DNA from: Colwellia sp.
GTDB taxonomy: Bacteria > Pseudomonadota > Gammaproteobacteria > Enterobacterales > Alteromonadaceae
Assembly: GCA_013215465.1 (NCBI GenBank)
Contig: JABSOW010000002.1
Location: forward strand, 124,001 to 188,000
DNA length: 64,000 nt
Direction of reading: 5' to 3'
Shown here piece after piece: positions 1-8,668 of the stretch. Position 1 is the stretch's first letter, and every line of letters starts with the position of its first letter. Under the pieces are notes generated by a model. The model did no database searches, was not told the origin of the DNA, and was given only the letters and a program-made list of their open reading frames with translations. The position numbers and the translations under genes are program-made.

Positions 1-216
1 CTTATGCTCTTCAATAGTCGGACCATAGGTTAGTAGCTGTTGTAAAACCTTTGCTTCGTCAGTGGCTAGCTCGTCGTTAAGTTGAGCAAAGTGAGCATAT
101 TCAGCATAAATTTCAGTTACAGGTAGTTGTAATTGTGTACACTGAGTTAATAATTTTTGTACTCTAAAGTCAGAAAGTGCTGGAGCGCCACGAAGGTTTT
201 TTATCAACATCGTCAT
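1..216 (-). CDS. purL: Phosphoribosylformylglycinamidine synthase, N-terminal part (cut by window edge)
   Basis: The minus strand encodes 72 residues in frame to the window edge. They begin MTMLIKNLRGAPALSDF and contain LPVTEIYAEYAHF, which matches the start of the large FGAM synthase PurL (remembered E. coli: ILRGSPALSAFR and IYAEYVHF). PurL makes FGAM from FGAR, glutamine and ATP in purine synthesis. Only the N-terminal PurS-like linker region is visible and the catalytic domains lie outside. A second ATG at 210 is an equally plausible start. The gene diverges from mltF, the same neighbourhood as in E. coli. Confidence 0.9.
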   Translation of the reverse strand, partial: MTMLIKNLRGAPALSDFRVQKLLTQCTQLQLPVTEIYAEYAHFAQLNDELATDEAKVLQQLLTYGPTIEEHK

Positions 217-405
217 AGGATTAATCACCAAGTTTTAGGTAAGGTTGTTATTCAGCTCTGTATTCGATAACAGAGCTTAAAATTTCGCGCGTATTATAGT
301 TTAATTTTTGCCTTTTAGTAAGCGTTAAAAGTTCAAGAAACTATTAAAATTCAGTCTACAAAAAAGTACTTGGCTAACAAGGCAATACGCGCCACAATTA
401 AGCTT

Positions 406-1836
406 ATGAAATATTCGTCTTTTAAAAACTGGTCTCAAAACATTAATAATAAACTGTTATTTATGTTTTTATTAATTTCCTTGCTTTTTTCGTGTAATGA
501 GCAGCAACAATCAGCAAGCTTTGCCCGTATTATTGAGCGAGGCTATGTTAGTGTCGGCACTTTGTTTGGGCCGAATAGCTATTACATTCAAGCGGATGGT
601 TTTGCTGGTTTTGAATATGATTTAGCAAAAAAATACGCAGAGTACCTCAATGTTGATTTAAAAATAGTTGCTAGTTACTCCCTTGATGAACTATTTATAA
701 AACTTAATACTGGTGAGGTAGATCTACTTGCTGCGGGATTGTCGGTAACAGACAAACGTTTATCTCGTTTTCGTTTTGCACCAAGTTATGAACAAGTCAG
801 TCAAAAAGTGGTGTTTAAACAAGGAAAAGTGCGACCAAGAACACTTAGCGATCTTACCGGTAAACTAATGATCACAGCGAGCTCAAGCCATGTTGAAAAT
901 TTAGAAGTACTAAAGCAAGAAAATAATACCCTTAATTGGTTAGAAACATCGGAATTTGATGGTGAAGAATTACTATTAAAAATATTGAATGACGAAATTG
1001 ATTACACCATTATTGATAGTAATGCTTTAGCGGTTAATCGCCGTTATTATCCAGAAATTAGTGTCGGATTTACCATTAAAAAAGCTGAGCCATTGGCTTG
1101 GATGCTGGATAAAAATGGCGATGATGCTATTTTTGCTAGTTTGATCGAGTTTTTTGGCCAAGTACATCATAACGGTACACTATTAGCGCTTGATGACAAA
1201 TATTATGGTCATGTAGAGCAGTTTAATTATGTTGAAACACGTACTTTTATCAAGGCGGTGTCGACAAAACTGCCTAAATACCAAGCCTTATTTGAAAAAT
1301 ATGCGCAAGAAATTGATTGGCGTTTACTAGCGGCAATTAGTTATCAAGAGTCTCATTGGCGACCACATGCTCGCTCTCATACTGGTGTGCGTGGCATGAT
1401 GATGTTGACCCTTACCACGGCTAAACAAATGGGTATTAAAAGTCGATTAGATGCCGAGCAAAGCATTAGAGGTGGCGCTAAATACTTTAAGCGTATGATT
1501 AATAAAATGCCCGATAGAATTCCTAGCCCAGATAGAATGTGGTTTGCACTTGCTTCTTATAATGTTGGTTTTGGCCACTTAAATGATGCAAGAATTATTA
1601 CACAGCAGCAAGGTGGAGATCCCGATCGTTGGGTTGAAGTAAAAACACGTTTACCATTATTACAACAAAAAAAATATTATAAAAAAACCAAGTATGGTTA
1701 TGCGCGCGGCAAAGAGCCGGTGCATTATGTGGAAAATATTCGTCGCTATTACGACACGCTAACTTGGTTAGATGCTAAGGCAACAGAAGCTGCTGAGGAC
1801 GTTGTTGCAGCCAAAATAATCGAGGCAACAGAGTAA
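406..1836 (+). CDS. mltF: Membrane-bound lytic murein transglycosylase F
   Basis: MltF cleaves peptidoglycan to 1,6-anhydromuropeptides at the outer membrane. A hydrophobic N-terminal segment (about residues 16-30) is followed by a solute-binding-like module (about 40-265) and a C-terminal SLT lysozyme-like domain with YQESHW, which carries the catalytic Glu (about residue 315), GVRGMMMLT and YGYARG. The frame is open from a TTG at 370, but the ATG at 406 gives a length and catalytic Glu position close to E. coli MltF (E314), so I chose it; neither start has a clear ribosome binding site. The LLFSC sequence resembles a lipobox imperfectly. It diverges from purL, and tadA lies beyond it, as in enterobacteria. 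Confidence 0.92.
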   Translation: MKYSSFKNWSQNINNKLLFMFLLISLLFSCNEQQQSASFARIIERGYVSVGTLFGPNSYYIQADGFAGFEYDLAKKYAEYLNVDLKIVASYSLDELFIKLNTGEVDLLAAGLSVTDKRLSRFRFAPSYEQVSQKVVFKQGKVRPRTLSDLTGKLMITASSSHVENLEVLKQENNTLNWLETSEFDGEELLLKILNDEIDYTIIDSNALAVNRRYYPEISVGFTIKKAEPLAWMLDKNGDDAIFASLIEFFGQVHHNGTLLALDDKYYGHVEQFNYVETRTFIKAVSTKLPKYQALFEKYAQEIDWRLLAAISYQESHWRPHARSHTGVRGMMMLTLTTAKQMGIKSRLDAEQSIRGGAKYFKRMINKMPDRIPSPDRMWFALASYNVGFGHLNDARIITQQQGGDPDRWVEVKTRLPLLQQKKYYKKTKYGYARGKEPVHYVENIRRYYDTLTWLDAKATEAAEDVVAAKIIEATE

Positions 1837-1869
1837 GTTGAGGAATAGTAAGTTGTAGTATAACGTGGG

Positions 1870-1945
1870 CTATTTTTTATCTTGTCACATGAATGTCACA
1901 TTCAAAGATAATAATGAGATTGAAATTATTCAAGATAAAAAATAG
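1870..1945. repeat. Perfect 15-bp inverted repeat with 46-nt loop
   Basis: CTATTTTTTATCTTG (1870-1884) is the exact reverse complement of CAAGATAAAAAATAG (1931-1945). It lies between the end of mltF and a possible small gene. The long loop and lack of a GC-rich stem make it an atypical terminator; an operator or a transcript structure is possible. The loop overlaps a PhoB-box-like direct repeat. Confidence 0.7.
1882..1899 (+). promoter_or_regulatory. PhoB-box-like direct repeat
   Basis: TTGTCAC (1882-1888), four bases, then ATGTCAC (1893-1899): two heptamers in the 7-4-7 spacing of a Pho box, compared with the consensus CTGTCAT-N4-CTGTCAT. It is a weaker match than the site before the DUF47-pit genes at 10016. 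It lies about 55 bp before a possible 44-residue ORF. Confidence 0.35.
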
Positions 1946-1953
1946 AGAATCAA

Positions 1954-2088
1954 ATGAAAATAAGAAGACAAATATCAGCCAGTGCCCGTAGAAAACACTT
2001 AAAAGTACAACATCATAAAATGAATACTCGTCGACAGTTTTATTTTAATCAAATCGTTACTGAGCTTAATGAGCCGAATAAACATTAA
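1954..2088 (+). CDS. Possible small basic protein, 44 residues
   Basis: A short frame starts with ATG at 1954 and encodes MKIRRQISASARRKHLKVQH followed by a further 24 residues ending in NKH. It is rich in Arg, Lys and His, with no signal peptide or membrane segment. A weak GAG lies about eight bases before the ATG. It sits directly after the 15-bp inverted repeat and the PhoB-box-like repeat, in the 346-bp gap between mltF and tadA. I do not recognise it. Coding is supported only by the open frame and composition, so it may be a chance ORF. Confidence 0.35.
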   Translation: MKIRRQISASARRKHLKVQHHKMNTRRQFYFNQIVTELNEPNKH

Positions 2089-2182
2089 AAACAAAACAAG
2101 TAAGAGAAGTAATTTAAATATATAGCTTGTCATCTACATGATAAATACTGTCATTAATCTTGTAATGGTTTTATAAATGTTT

Positions 2183-2722
2183 TTAGTTTTTATTAGTGCT
2201 GTTAAGCGTCTTTATTGATTTTCTTTGTTGTTTTTTTTCCGCTCGGCGACGCTTAAAAAAACTAGATAATAGCTGGCTACATTGCGCTTGCAATACACCA
2301 GCAGTAACGACTACTTGATGGTTTAGCTGCTCATTTGACACTAGATTGAAAGTGCTACCCGCGGCGCCAGTTTTCAGATCTGGACTTGCATAAACAAGTT
2401 GTTTTATGCGGCTATGTACCAACAAGCCTGCACACATGGGGCAAGGCTCTAACGTCACATATAAGGTACAATCGAGCAGGCGATAGTTATTAAGGTATTC
2501 TCCCGCTTGGCGAATAGCGAGCATTTCAGCATGGGCTGAAGGATCGTTAAGCATAATGGATTGATTAAAACCTTCACCAATAATTTTCCCTTGATAAACA
2601 ACGACTGCGCCAACAGGGATCTCATTATATTGTTCAGCCTGTTGTGCTAGTTTAAATGCTTGTTGCATAAAGTATTGGTCAGAATTTTCAGTGCCGTCAT
2701 TCTCGGTATTGGCTAAGGCCAT
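2183..2722 (-). CDS. tadA: tRNA-specific adenosine deaminase
   Basis: TadA deaminates A34 to inosine in the tRNA-Arg(ACG) anticodon. The zinc site of the cytidine/deoxycytidylate deaminase fold is complete: HAE at residues 64-66 (catalytic Glu66) and PCPMC with Cys94 and Cys97. YNEIPVGAVVV and KTGAAGS are typical of TadA. The protein has 179 residues against about 167 in E. coli, with an extended N-terminus and a basic C-terminal tail (FFKRRRAEKKQQRK). Its ATG overlaps the hemW stop by one base (TAATG), so the two are probably translationally coupled. Confidence 0.95.
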   Translation of the reverse strand: MALANTENDGTENSDQYFMQQAFKLAQQAEQYNEIPVGAVVVYQGKIIGEGFNQSIMLNDPSAHAEMLAIRQAGEYLNNYRLLDCTLYVTLEPCPMCAGLLVHSRIKQLVYASPDLKTGAAGSTFNLVSNEQLNHQVVVTAGVLQAQCSQLLSSFFKRRRAEKKQQRKSIKTLNSTNKN

Positions 2723-3915
2723 TAGAGAAAAATCTCTAATAAATCATTCAAATACCTATGACCCAGCTGGGTTACTTGCCACTCGCCTTCGTTAGATCGG
2801 CTATCGCTACAAGTCATCAACTTTTTATGCTGTGCTTGTAGTAACGTGGGTAGTACTGTGCTGGCGGCTAACCCTGTACGCTGTTGATAATGGGCTAAAG
2901 TAAAGTTTGAAAACAAGCGTAGTTGATTCATCATATATTCAAATGGTAATTCATCACTAGCGACTGTATTTAGCTGATCTAACGGCGCTCGACTTGGCTC
3001 TAAATAGCCCTTAGGGTGTTTAACTTTTACCGTGCGCTGAATAATGCCTTTTTTGATGTCAGTAATCTTGCCATGTGCGCCACAACCTATGCCAAGGTAG
3101 TCGCCAAAGCGCCAGTAATTTAGGTTATGTTGGCATTGTTTATCGTCTGCTTCATTGTTTTTAACTAGGCGAAATGCTGAAATTTCATATTGCTGATAGC
3201 CGGCATCACTCAGTAACTTAAAGCCTTGATCTTGAATGTCCCATAACACTTCATCTTGCGGCAATTTAGGCGGCCTAGAATGAAAAGCAGTGTTTGGCTC
3301 AATGGTAAGTTGATACCAAGAGAGATGGTCGGGCTGTAAATTAATGGCAGTTTTTAAATCCTCTAAGGCATTGTCTAAGCTTTGATTGGGCAAACCATGC
3401 ATTAGATCCAAGTTAAAACTTTTTACCCCACATTCATGGGCAAGCTTTGCAGCGAGTTTTGCCTGACTAACATTATGAATCCGGCCTAATTTAACTAACT
3501 TATCAGACTCAAAACTTTGCACGCCAATAGATAAACGGGTTACTCCCGCTTTGGCAAAACCGATAAACTTATCGGCTTCTACTGTGCCTGGGTTTGCTTC
3601 TAAAGTGATTTCGATAGATGAAGCGTTATGCTTAAAGCGAGACAATACTTGACTTAGTAAGCTTTCAATCGCCTCGGCGGAAAATAAGCTTGGCGTGCCC
3701 CCACCAATAAAAACTGAATGTAAGGGCCGCTCTGATAAATCAAAGCGAGCGATATCAGCATCTAAATCAGCGATTAAGGCCTTTACATAATCTTGCTCTG
3801 GTACTTGCGACTTTAATGCATGAGAATTAAAGTCACAGTATGGGCACTTTTCTACACACCAAGGTATATGAATGTAGAGTGATAAGGGTGGTGTCGTCAG
3901 TAATGTAGTATTCAT
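2722..3915 (-). CDS. hemW: Radical SAM heme chaperone HemW
   Basis: This radical SAM protein carries the CxxxCxxC cluster motif at Cys20, Cys24 and Cys27 within WCVEKCPYCDFNSH, then FIGGGTPSLF and TRLSIGVQSF, as in HemW (formerly called a CPO-like HemN). HemW delivers heme to target proteins and is not the coproporphyrinogen dehydrogenase. Length (397 residues) is typical. It lies 16 bp downstream of rdgB and overlaps tadA by one base, forming a leftward operon. Confidence 0.92.
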   Translation of the reverse strand: MNTTLLTTPPLSLYIHIPWCVEKCPYCDFNSHALKSQVPEQDYVKALIADLDADIARFDLSERPLHSVFIGGGTPSLFSAEAIESLLSQVLSRFKHNASSIEITLEANPGTVEADKFIGFAKAGVTRLSIGVQSFESDKLVKLGRIHNVSQAKLAAKLAHECGVKSFNLDLMHGLPNQSLDNALEDLKTAINLQPDHLSWYQLTIEPNTAFHSRPPKLPQDEVLWDIQDQGFKLLSDAGYQQYEISAFRLVKNNEADDKQCQHNLNYWRFGDYLGIGCGAHGKITDIKKGIIQRTVKVKHPKGYLEPSRAPLDQLNTVASDELPFEYMMNQLRLFSNFTLAHYQQRTGLAASTVLPTLLQAQHKKLMTCSDSRSNEGEWQVTQLGHRYLNDLLEIFL

Positions 3916-3931
3916 GATAATGCTTTTATAA

Positions 3932-4534
3932 CTATATATTTGTTAATTTTTTAACTAATTTTGCTAGGGCTTGGCCACGATGGCTTAAGTTGTTTTTAAG
4001 ATCACGTGGTAATTGTGCTGAAGACAGTTGTAAGTCATTCTGCCAAAAAATAGGATCATACCCAAAGCCCTGTTCACCTTGTTTTGTCCGGCTAATACTT
4101 CCTTGCCAGACTCCATGACAAATAATGGGGGTCGGATCATTTTCATGCTGCATATAAACCAATACACAATGAAAGCGGGCACTGCGCTGCTCATCTGGGG
4201 TATCTTTTAGGGCGTTTAGTAATTTATTGGTGTTGTCATCATCACTGGGATTTTCGGTAATATCACTAGCATAACGAGCAGAATAAACACCGGGCGCACC
4301 ATTTAAGGCATCAACCTCTAAGCCAGAATCATCAGCGATGGCAGGTAGGCCAGTAATTTTAGCGGCATGGCGCGCTTTGATAATGGCATTTTCAACAAAA
4401 GTGGTGCCTGTTTCAGCTACCTCAGGGACATTAAAATCACTTTGAGGAACCACTTCTAGTTGATGTGCAGCGAGTAAACTGGCTAATTCTTTAACTTTGC
4501 CTTGATTACCCGTGGCTAAAACTATTTTTGACAT
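3932..4534 (-). CDS. rdgB: dITP/XTP pyrophosphatase
   Basis: RdgB (Ham1 family) hydrolyses dITP, ITP and XTP to keep deaminated purines out of DNA. The start [17 protein letters not shown] carries the nucleotide-binding ATGN motif; [19 protein letters not shown] has the metal-binding acidic residues, and GFGYDPIFW and SHRGQAL complete the family pattern. I take the ATG at 4534 (200 residues, close to the E. coli 197) rather than the upstream in-frame TTG at 4573. It is followed at 16 bp by hemW, the same order as in many gammaproteobacteria. Confidence 0.95.
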   Translation of the reverse strand: MSKIVLATGNQGKVKELASLLAAHQLEVVPQSDFNVPEVAETGTTFVENAIIKARHAAKITGLPAIADDSGLEVDALNGAPGVYSARYASDITENPSDDDNTNKLLNALKDTPDEQRSARFHCVLVYMQHENDPTPIICHGVWQGSISRTKQGEQGFGYDPIFWQNDLQLSSAQLPRDLKNNLSHRGQALAKLVKKLTNI

Positions 4535-4663
4535 GAAAGATTGATACTTTTTCTGTAGAGATAATGATGGCAATAATAACGTATATACCTTAGCGATGGT
4601 AAAAATTATTTATTAATAGTGGCAGAGAATATCATCGGCCACTATGCTGCTCGAAACTATTCG

Positions 4664-5104
4664 TTAATCCACATAAAATTTTTGCGAAAACTTCAATATT
4701 TGTTGCTCTGTGCCATCATTGATGGTCAAGGTGAAATGCAGTGTTTCTTCGTTGCTATATTTAATTTGTGCTAAATAATAAATAGCATCACCTTCTTTTA
4801 CTTCGGTAAATTCTAAGGTTTTAAATTGTCCTAAATTATTTTTTGCTTGGCCACTAATACTGGCTGTTTTAGCGGGGTTCCCCGCTTTGGTATTATCCAG
4901 TACAGAAATATTAATAAGACCATTATATCGGCTACGGGTTATCCCATAAACCTTGGCTATTTCAGGGGTAAAAAAAGTTGAGCCAATGGCGATATAATGC
5001 ACATTCATTGAGCCAAGTTTTTTCATGTTTTCAGCGCTAGCGTATGTGGTAGCAAAGAAGCTGATAGTGATCGCTAGCAAGAGTTTCATTATTGAGTTCT
5101 TCAT
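4664..5104 (-). CDS. DUF4426 family exported protein
   Basis: The 146-residue protein has a signal peptide (MKNSIMKLLLAITISFFATTY..., cleavage likely after ASA near residue 24). A compact mature domain with NVHYIAIGSTFFTPEIAKVYG and ending FSQKFYVD matches the DUF4426 family as I remember it. The function is unknown. It lies between rdgB and yggT, a common position for this family in Vibrio, Shewanella and Colwellia relatives, with about 100 bp on each side. It is probably periplasmic. Confidence 0.8.
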   Translation of the reverse strand: MKNSIMKLLLAITISFFATTYASAENMKKLGSMNVHYIAIGSTFFTPEIAKVYGITRSRYNGLINISVLDNTKAGNPAKTASISGQAKNNLGQFKTLEFTEVKEGDAIYYLAQIKYSNEETLHFTLTINDGTEQQILKFSQKFYVD

Positions 5105-5208
5105 GTGGCTCTCCGATTAGTTGATTTTAATAAGGTCTGTGGCTTTATTATAGAACAGACCTGAAAAAAGGCGTTTGTAGTTCAATATACAAACGGTACT
5201 GCTGCTTA

Positions 5209-5754
5209 TTACAATGCGTTCCAATAAGGTAAAGAGTTAGCAAGCAAAATGTTAATTACATTCATTGCTAAAAAAGCCACTATCATGGATAAGTCTAAGC
5301 CGCCTAAATTAGGAATAATACGTCTAATCGGGTTTAAAAATGGCTCTGTTAACTGATGGAAGATCATTAAGGTTGCGTTGTAGCCTTGTACTACCCAACT
5401 CATAATAGCCATAATGATCATAATAACGAAGAGTAAAAAACCTGCTTGTTTTAATAATACTAAGAGACCAATGTAAAAGGCCAAAGGGCCTAAGCTTTCA
5501 CCTGCTAATGCCGCCAAAGTAAAAAATTTTAGGGTGGCGATTATATAAGCTATAACCAAAGTTGCTAAATCTAAACCACCTAAACCGGGAATAATTCTAC
5601 GTAAAGGTACTACCAAAGGGTTACTCACTTTAACGATAAATTGACTGAGTGGATTATAAAAATCAGCTTTAACCCATTGTAGCCAAAAACGCATGATCAA
5701 AATCATTAAAAACGCATCAAATGCGAATCGAAGTAAGTACATTACTGCTTCCAT
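5209..5754 (-). CDS. yggT: YggT family integral membrane protein
   Basis: The 181-residue protein has two repeats of the YGGT module, each with hydrophobic helices and a conserved amphipathic motif: NPLVVPLRRIIPGLGGLDLA in the first half and a second EPFLNPIRRIIPNLGGLDLS in the other half. E. coli YggT has the same duplicated architecture. The family is linked to membrane and ion homeostasis, but the molecular role is not settled. It lies downstream of proC in the yggS-proC-yggT order that is conserved across gammaproteobacteria. Confidence 0.9.
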   Translation of the reverse strand: MEAVMYLLRFAFDAFLMILIMRFWLQWVKADFYNPLSQFIVKVSNPLVVPLRRIIPGLGGLDLATLVIAYIIATLKFFTLAALAGESLGPLAFYIGLLVLLKQAGFLLFVIMIIMAIMSWVVQGYNATLMIFHQLTEPFLNPIRRIIPNLGGLDLSMIVAFLAMNVINILLANSLPYWNAL

Positions 5755-5785
5755 TGTATCTCCAAAATTTTTATTGTTTACTCGA

Positions 5786-5820
5786 AACTTTAACTTTAAC
5801 TTTAACTTTAACTTTAACTT
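5786..5820. repeat. Hexanucleotide tandem repeat (AACTTT, about 5.8 copies)
   Basis: Five full copies plus a partial copy of AACTTT run from 5786 to 5820. They include the proC stop codon (5814-5816) and fill most of the proC-yggT spacer. Because the repeat begins at the stop, copy-number slippage would alter spacing to yggT and not the ProC reading frame. Confidence 0.9.
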
Positions 5821-6626
5821 CCCTTTGCCATTTCTTCGGCTCTAGCAATCGCGGCATTCATGGCATTACTCACTATCTTATCTAAGTCATCTTTTCTAAA
5901 CTGTTCAAGGGCTGCAAAGGTGGTTCCCCCTTTTGAGGTGACATTTTCTCTTAATGTGCTAATTGCGGCGCTATTATGTTCAACCATTTGGGCTGCGCCA
6001 AGCGCCGTTTGCTGTACTAGCATTCTACTTTCTTGGGCGCTAAAACCTAATGTTTGTGCTTGTTTTTCCATGGCTTCCATAAAGAGAAAGAAATAAGCGG
6101 GCGCGGAGCCAGCAATGGCGATAATATCGTTTATTTTATCTTCAGTTTTTAACCAAATAACTTTACCAACAGCAGACATTAACTTATCAGTTGCCGCTTT
6201 TTGTTCACTATTTACTTCTTTTGATGCAAACAAGCCACTCATTCCCAAGCCCAGTTGCGCCGGTGTATTGGGCATAACCCGTACTAGCGCTACTTGTTTG
6301 TTTAATGCTTGTTGAATTTGAGCAATTGTGGTGCCAGCGGCAACAGAAACGAATAATTTATTAGAAATATCGAGTGCCTTGCTTAGCTGTTGGCAAACAT
6401 CACAAATAAAATGTGGCTTAACACTAAGCACGATAATATCAGCAAAGGTTGCCGCTTCAATATTGTCATTGGTTTGTTGTACGCCAAATTCATTTGCCAG
6501 CATGACTCTTTTTTCTGCTGAAGGGTTAGCAACGATAATATTTTTTGCTGCTACACCTGAGTTTACTAGGCCAATAATTATCGCGCGTGCCATATTACCG
6601 GCACCGATGAACGCTATTTTTTTCAT
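5814..6626 (-). CDS. proC: Pyrroline-5-carboxylate reductase
   Basis: ProC reduces 1-pyrroline-5-carboxylate to proline with NAD(P)H. The N-terminus MKKIAFIGAGNMARAI is the dinucleotide-binding Rossmann turn. VRVMPNTPA, IAGSAPAYFF and the C-terminal NVTSKGGTTFAAL signature are all present. Length (270 residues) is normal. It lies between yggS and yggT on the same strand, with 55 bp to yggS. The last codons and stop run into an AACTTT tandem repeat. Confidence 0.95.
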   Translation of the reverse strand: MKKIAFIGAGNMARAIIIGLVNSGVAAKNIIVANPSAEKRVMLANEFGVQQTNDNIEAATFADIIVLSVKPHFICDVCQQLSKALDISNKLFVSVAAGTTIAQIQQALNKQVALVRVMPNTPAQLGLGMSGLFASKEVNSEQKAATDKLMSAVGKVIWLKTEDKINDIIAIAGSAPAYFFLFMEAMEKQAQTLGFSAQESRMLVQQTALGAAQMVEHNSAAISTLRENVTSKGGTTFAALEQFRKDDLDKIVSNAMNAAIARAEEMAKGS

Positions 6627-6681
6627 ATACTGTTGTCCTAAATTTTACTTTTGCTTGGCTGGATGGTGATCATTTACAGTT

Positions 6682-7425
6682 TCAATCTCTTTTTCCGAAT
6701 ATGGCTGTACCGATTCTTACCATAGTTGAACCATGGGTTATCGCTAGATGTAAATCATTCGACATACCCATTGAAAGTGTATCTACTGTTGGATATTGGG
6801 TTTGCAATTTTTTAAACAAGTACTGCATTTGTGCATAACTTGCCACACAGGCATTTTTTTCAGGAATAGCCATTAAGCCTCTTAGGTTAAGTTTATCACA
6901 GTTATTAACGACTTCAGCTAAAGAAAATAGTTCACTAGCCAAGATACCTGATTTTGATGACTCTTCACTAATATTGACTTGTAAACAAATGTTTAGCGCG
7001 CTATCTTGACCATAATTTTCATCACTTGTCTCACTTAAGTACTCATTACGGTGTGAATTTAAGCGTATGGCAACTTTAGCTCTATCAACACTGTGAACCC
7101 AAGTGAAATTTTTGGCTATTTGCTTAGTTTTATTCGATTGAATTGGACCGATAAAGTGCCAGCAAAGCTCTGGTAAATGAGATAGTTGAGTTATTTTTTC
7201 AACAGCTTCTTGTAAATAGTTTTCACCAAAATCACGTTGTCCAGCGAGATAAGCTTGTACTACTGCCGACGCGGGTTTGGTTTTACTAACGGCGAGTAAA
7301 GTGACAGAATTTTGTCTATTACTTGAGAGAAATTCACCTTGTTGATTATTAGCATGATAAGTAGCATGGCTAGCTTGATCAATTTGTTGTTTAATTTTTT
7401 CTATGTTTTCTTTTATTTTGTTCAT
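6682..7425 (-). CDS. yggS: PLP homeostasis protein (YggS/PLPBP family)
   Basis: This single-domain alanine-racemase-fold protein binds pyridoxal phosphate on Lys48 in LLAVSKTKP. It also has FGENYLQEA, WHFIGPIQSNK and the phosphate-binding end LSMGMSNDL...GSTMVRIGTAIFG. The family buffers PLP and affects amino- and keto-acid balance; it is not a racemase. The 247 residues slightly exceed E. coli (234) because of insertions near residues 25-38 and 130-142. It is the first gene of the leftward yggS-proC-yggT run and diverges from pilT. Confidence 0.93.
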   Translation of the reverse strand: MNKIKENIEKIKQQIDQASHATYHANNQQGEFLSSNRQNSVTLLAVSKTKPASAVVQAYLAGQRDFGENYLQEAVEKITQLSHLPELCWHFIGPIQSNKTKQIAKNFTWVHSVDRAKVAIRLNSHRNEYLSETSDENYGQDSALNICLQVNISEESSKSGILASELFSLAEVVNNCDKLNLRGLMAIPEKNACVASYAQMQYLFKKLQTQYPTVDTLSMGMSNDLHLAITHGSTMVRIGTAIFGKRD

Positions 7426-7538
7426 GTTTTTTAGCTAAATAACGTTGGGTCTAAGACTTTGACAGAGATATATTTTAACAAATAGTACTGTATACCTTTA
7501 ACAGATACTATTTTTAACAGATAAACCGAGGATTATTT

Positions 7539-8582
7539 ATGGATATTACCGAACTACTCGCATTTAGTGTACAGCATGAAGCGTCAGATTTACATTTATC
7601 AACGGGTTCACCACCATTGATCCGAGTTGATGGTGATGTGCGTAAATTAAATATCCCTGCTTTTGATGCTAAAGATGTCAATGCCCTAGTTTACGATATT
7701 ATGAATGATCGCCAACGTAAAGAATATGAAGAAAAGTTAGAGGTGGATTTCTCTTTTGAAGTGCCAAACTTAGCACGTTTTAGGGTCAATGCCTTTAATC
7801 AAAACCGAGGGCCAGCCGCCGTATTTCGTACCATCCCAAGTAAAATTTTATCGCTTGATGATTTAGGCTGCCCAGATATTTTTCGTGATATTTCTGACAC
7901 GCCGCGTGGCTTAGTTTTGATAACAGGGCCAACGGGCTCTGGTAAATCAACCACCTTAGCGGCAATGGTTGATTATATTAACAGTACTAAGAATTATCAC
8001 ATTTTAACCATTGAAGATCCAATTGAATTTGTCCATGAAAATAAGCAATGCTTAATTAATCAGCGAGAAGTACATCGCGATACCTTAAGTTTTGAAGCAG
8101 CATTACGCTCAGCGTTGCGCGAAGATCCCGATGTTATTCTAGTGGGTGAGATGCGCGATTTAGAAACTATTCGTCTGGCGATGACTGCGGCAGAAACCGG
8201 TCATCTAGTGTTCGGTACACTACATACCACTTCCGCTCCTAAAACCATTGACCGGATTATTGATGTATTTCCAGCCGCAGAAAAATCTATGGTACGTTCT
8301 ATGTTATCAGAATCGCTGCGCGCGGTTATTTCTCAAACCTTGATTAAGAAAGTGGGTGGTGGTCGAGTTGCTTCTCATGAAATTATGATTGGTACACCAG
8401 CCATTCGTAATCTAATTCGTGAAGATAAAATTGCGCAAATGTATTCATCAATTCAAACCGGCATGTCTCATGGTATGCAAACAATGGATCAATGCTTACA
8501 AAATTTAGTTAATCGCGGCATTATCACTAAAGGTGCGGCGATGGAAAAAGCAGTCGATAAAAACCAATTTAAAGGCTTTTAA
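7539..8582 (+). CDS. pilT: Type IV pilus retraction ATPase PilT
   Basis: PilT is the hexameric cytoplasmic ATPase that depolymerises type IV pili for twitching motility. SDLHLSTGSPP starts the N-terminal PAS-like domain, Walker A GPTGSGKST is at residues 130-138, the Asp box and Walker B region includes DPDVILVGEMRD, and the His box includes TAAETGHLVFGTLHT. The AIRNLIRE motif, important for retraction, is present. Length (347 residues) is typical. It diverges from yggS and is followed by pilU, the usual arrangement. Confidence 0.96.
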   Translation: MDITELLAFSVQHEASDLHLSTGSPPLIRVDGDVRKLNIPAFDAKDVNALVYDIMNDRQRKEYEEKLEVDFSFEVPNLARFRVNAFNQNRGPAAVFRTIPSKILSLDDLGCPDIFRDISDTPRGLVLITGPTGSGKSTTLAAMVDYINSTKNYHILTIEDPIEFVHENKQCLINQREVHRDTLSFEAALRSALREDPDVILVGEMRDLETIRLAMTAAETGHLVFGTLHTTSAPKTIDRIIDVFPAAEKSMVRSMLSESLRAVISQTLIKKVGGGRVASHEIMIGTPAIRNLIREDKIAQMYSSIQTGMSHGMQTMDQCLQNLVNRGIITKGAAMEKAVDKNQFKGF

Positions 8583-8629
8583 TACCAAATAAAGTAATGA
8601 ATTGACTCATTCATTACTTCATTTGGTAT
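8583..8629. repeat. Long AT-rich palindrome between pilT and pilU
   Basis: TACCAAATAAAGTAATGAAT pairs with ATTCATTACTTCATTTGGTA with one mismatch around a short loop. It starts two bases after the pilT stop. The stem is strong enough to attenuate or stabilise the transcript, but no T-run follows on the plus strand, so pilU is probably read through. The TACCAA/TTGGTA ends recur in other intergenic palindromes of this window. Confidence 0.75.
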
Positions 8630-8668
8630 AACACTTTTTAAGTACAGCAATAGAAACAGGAATACTAA

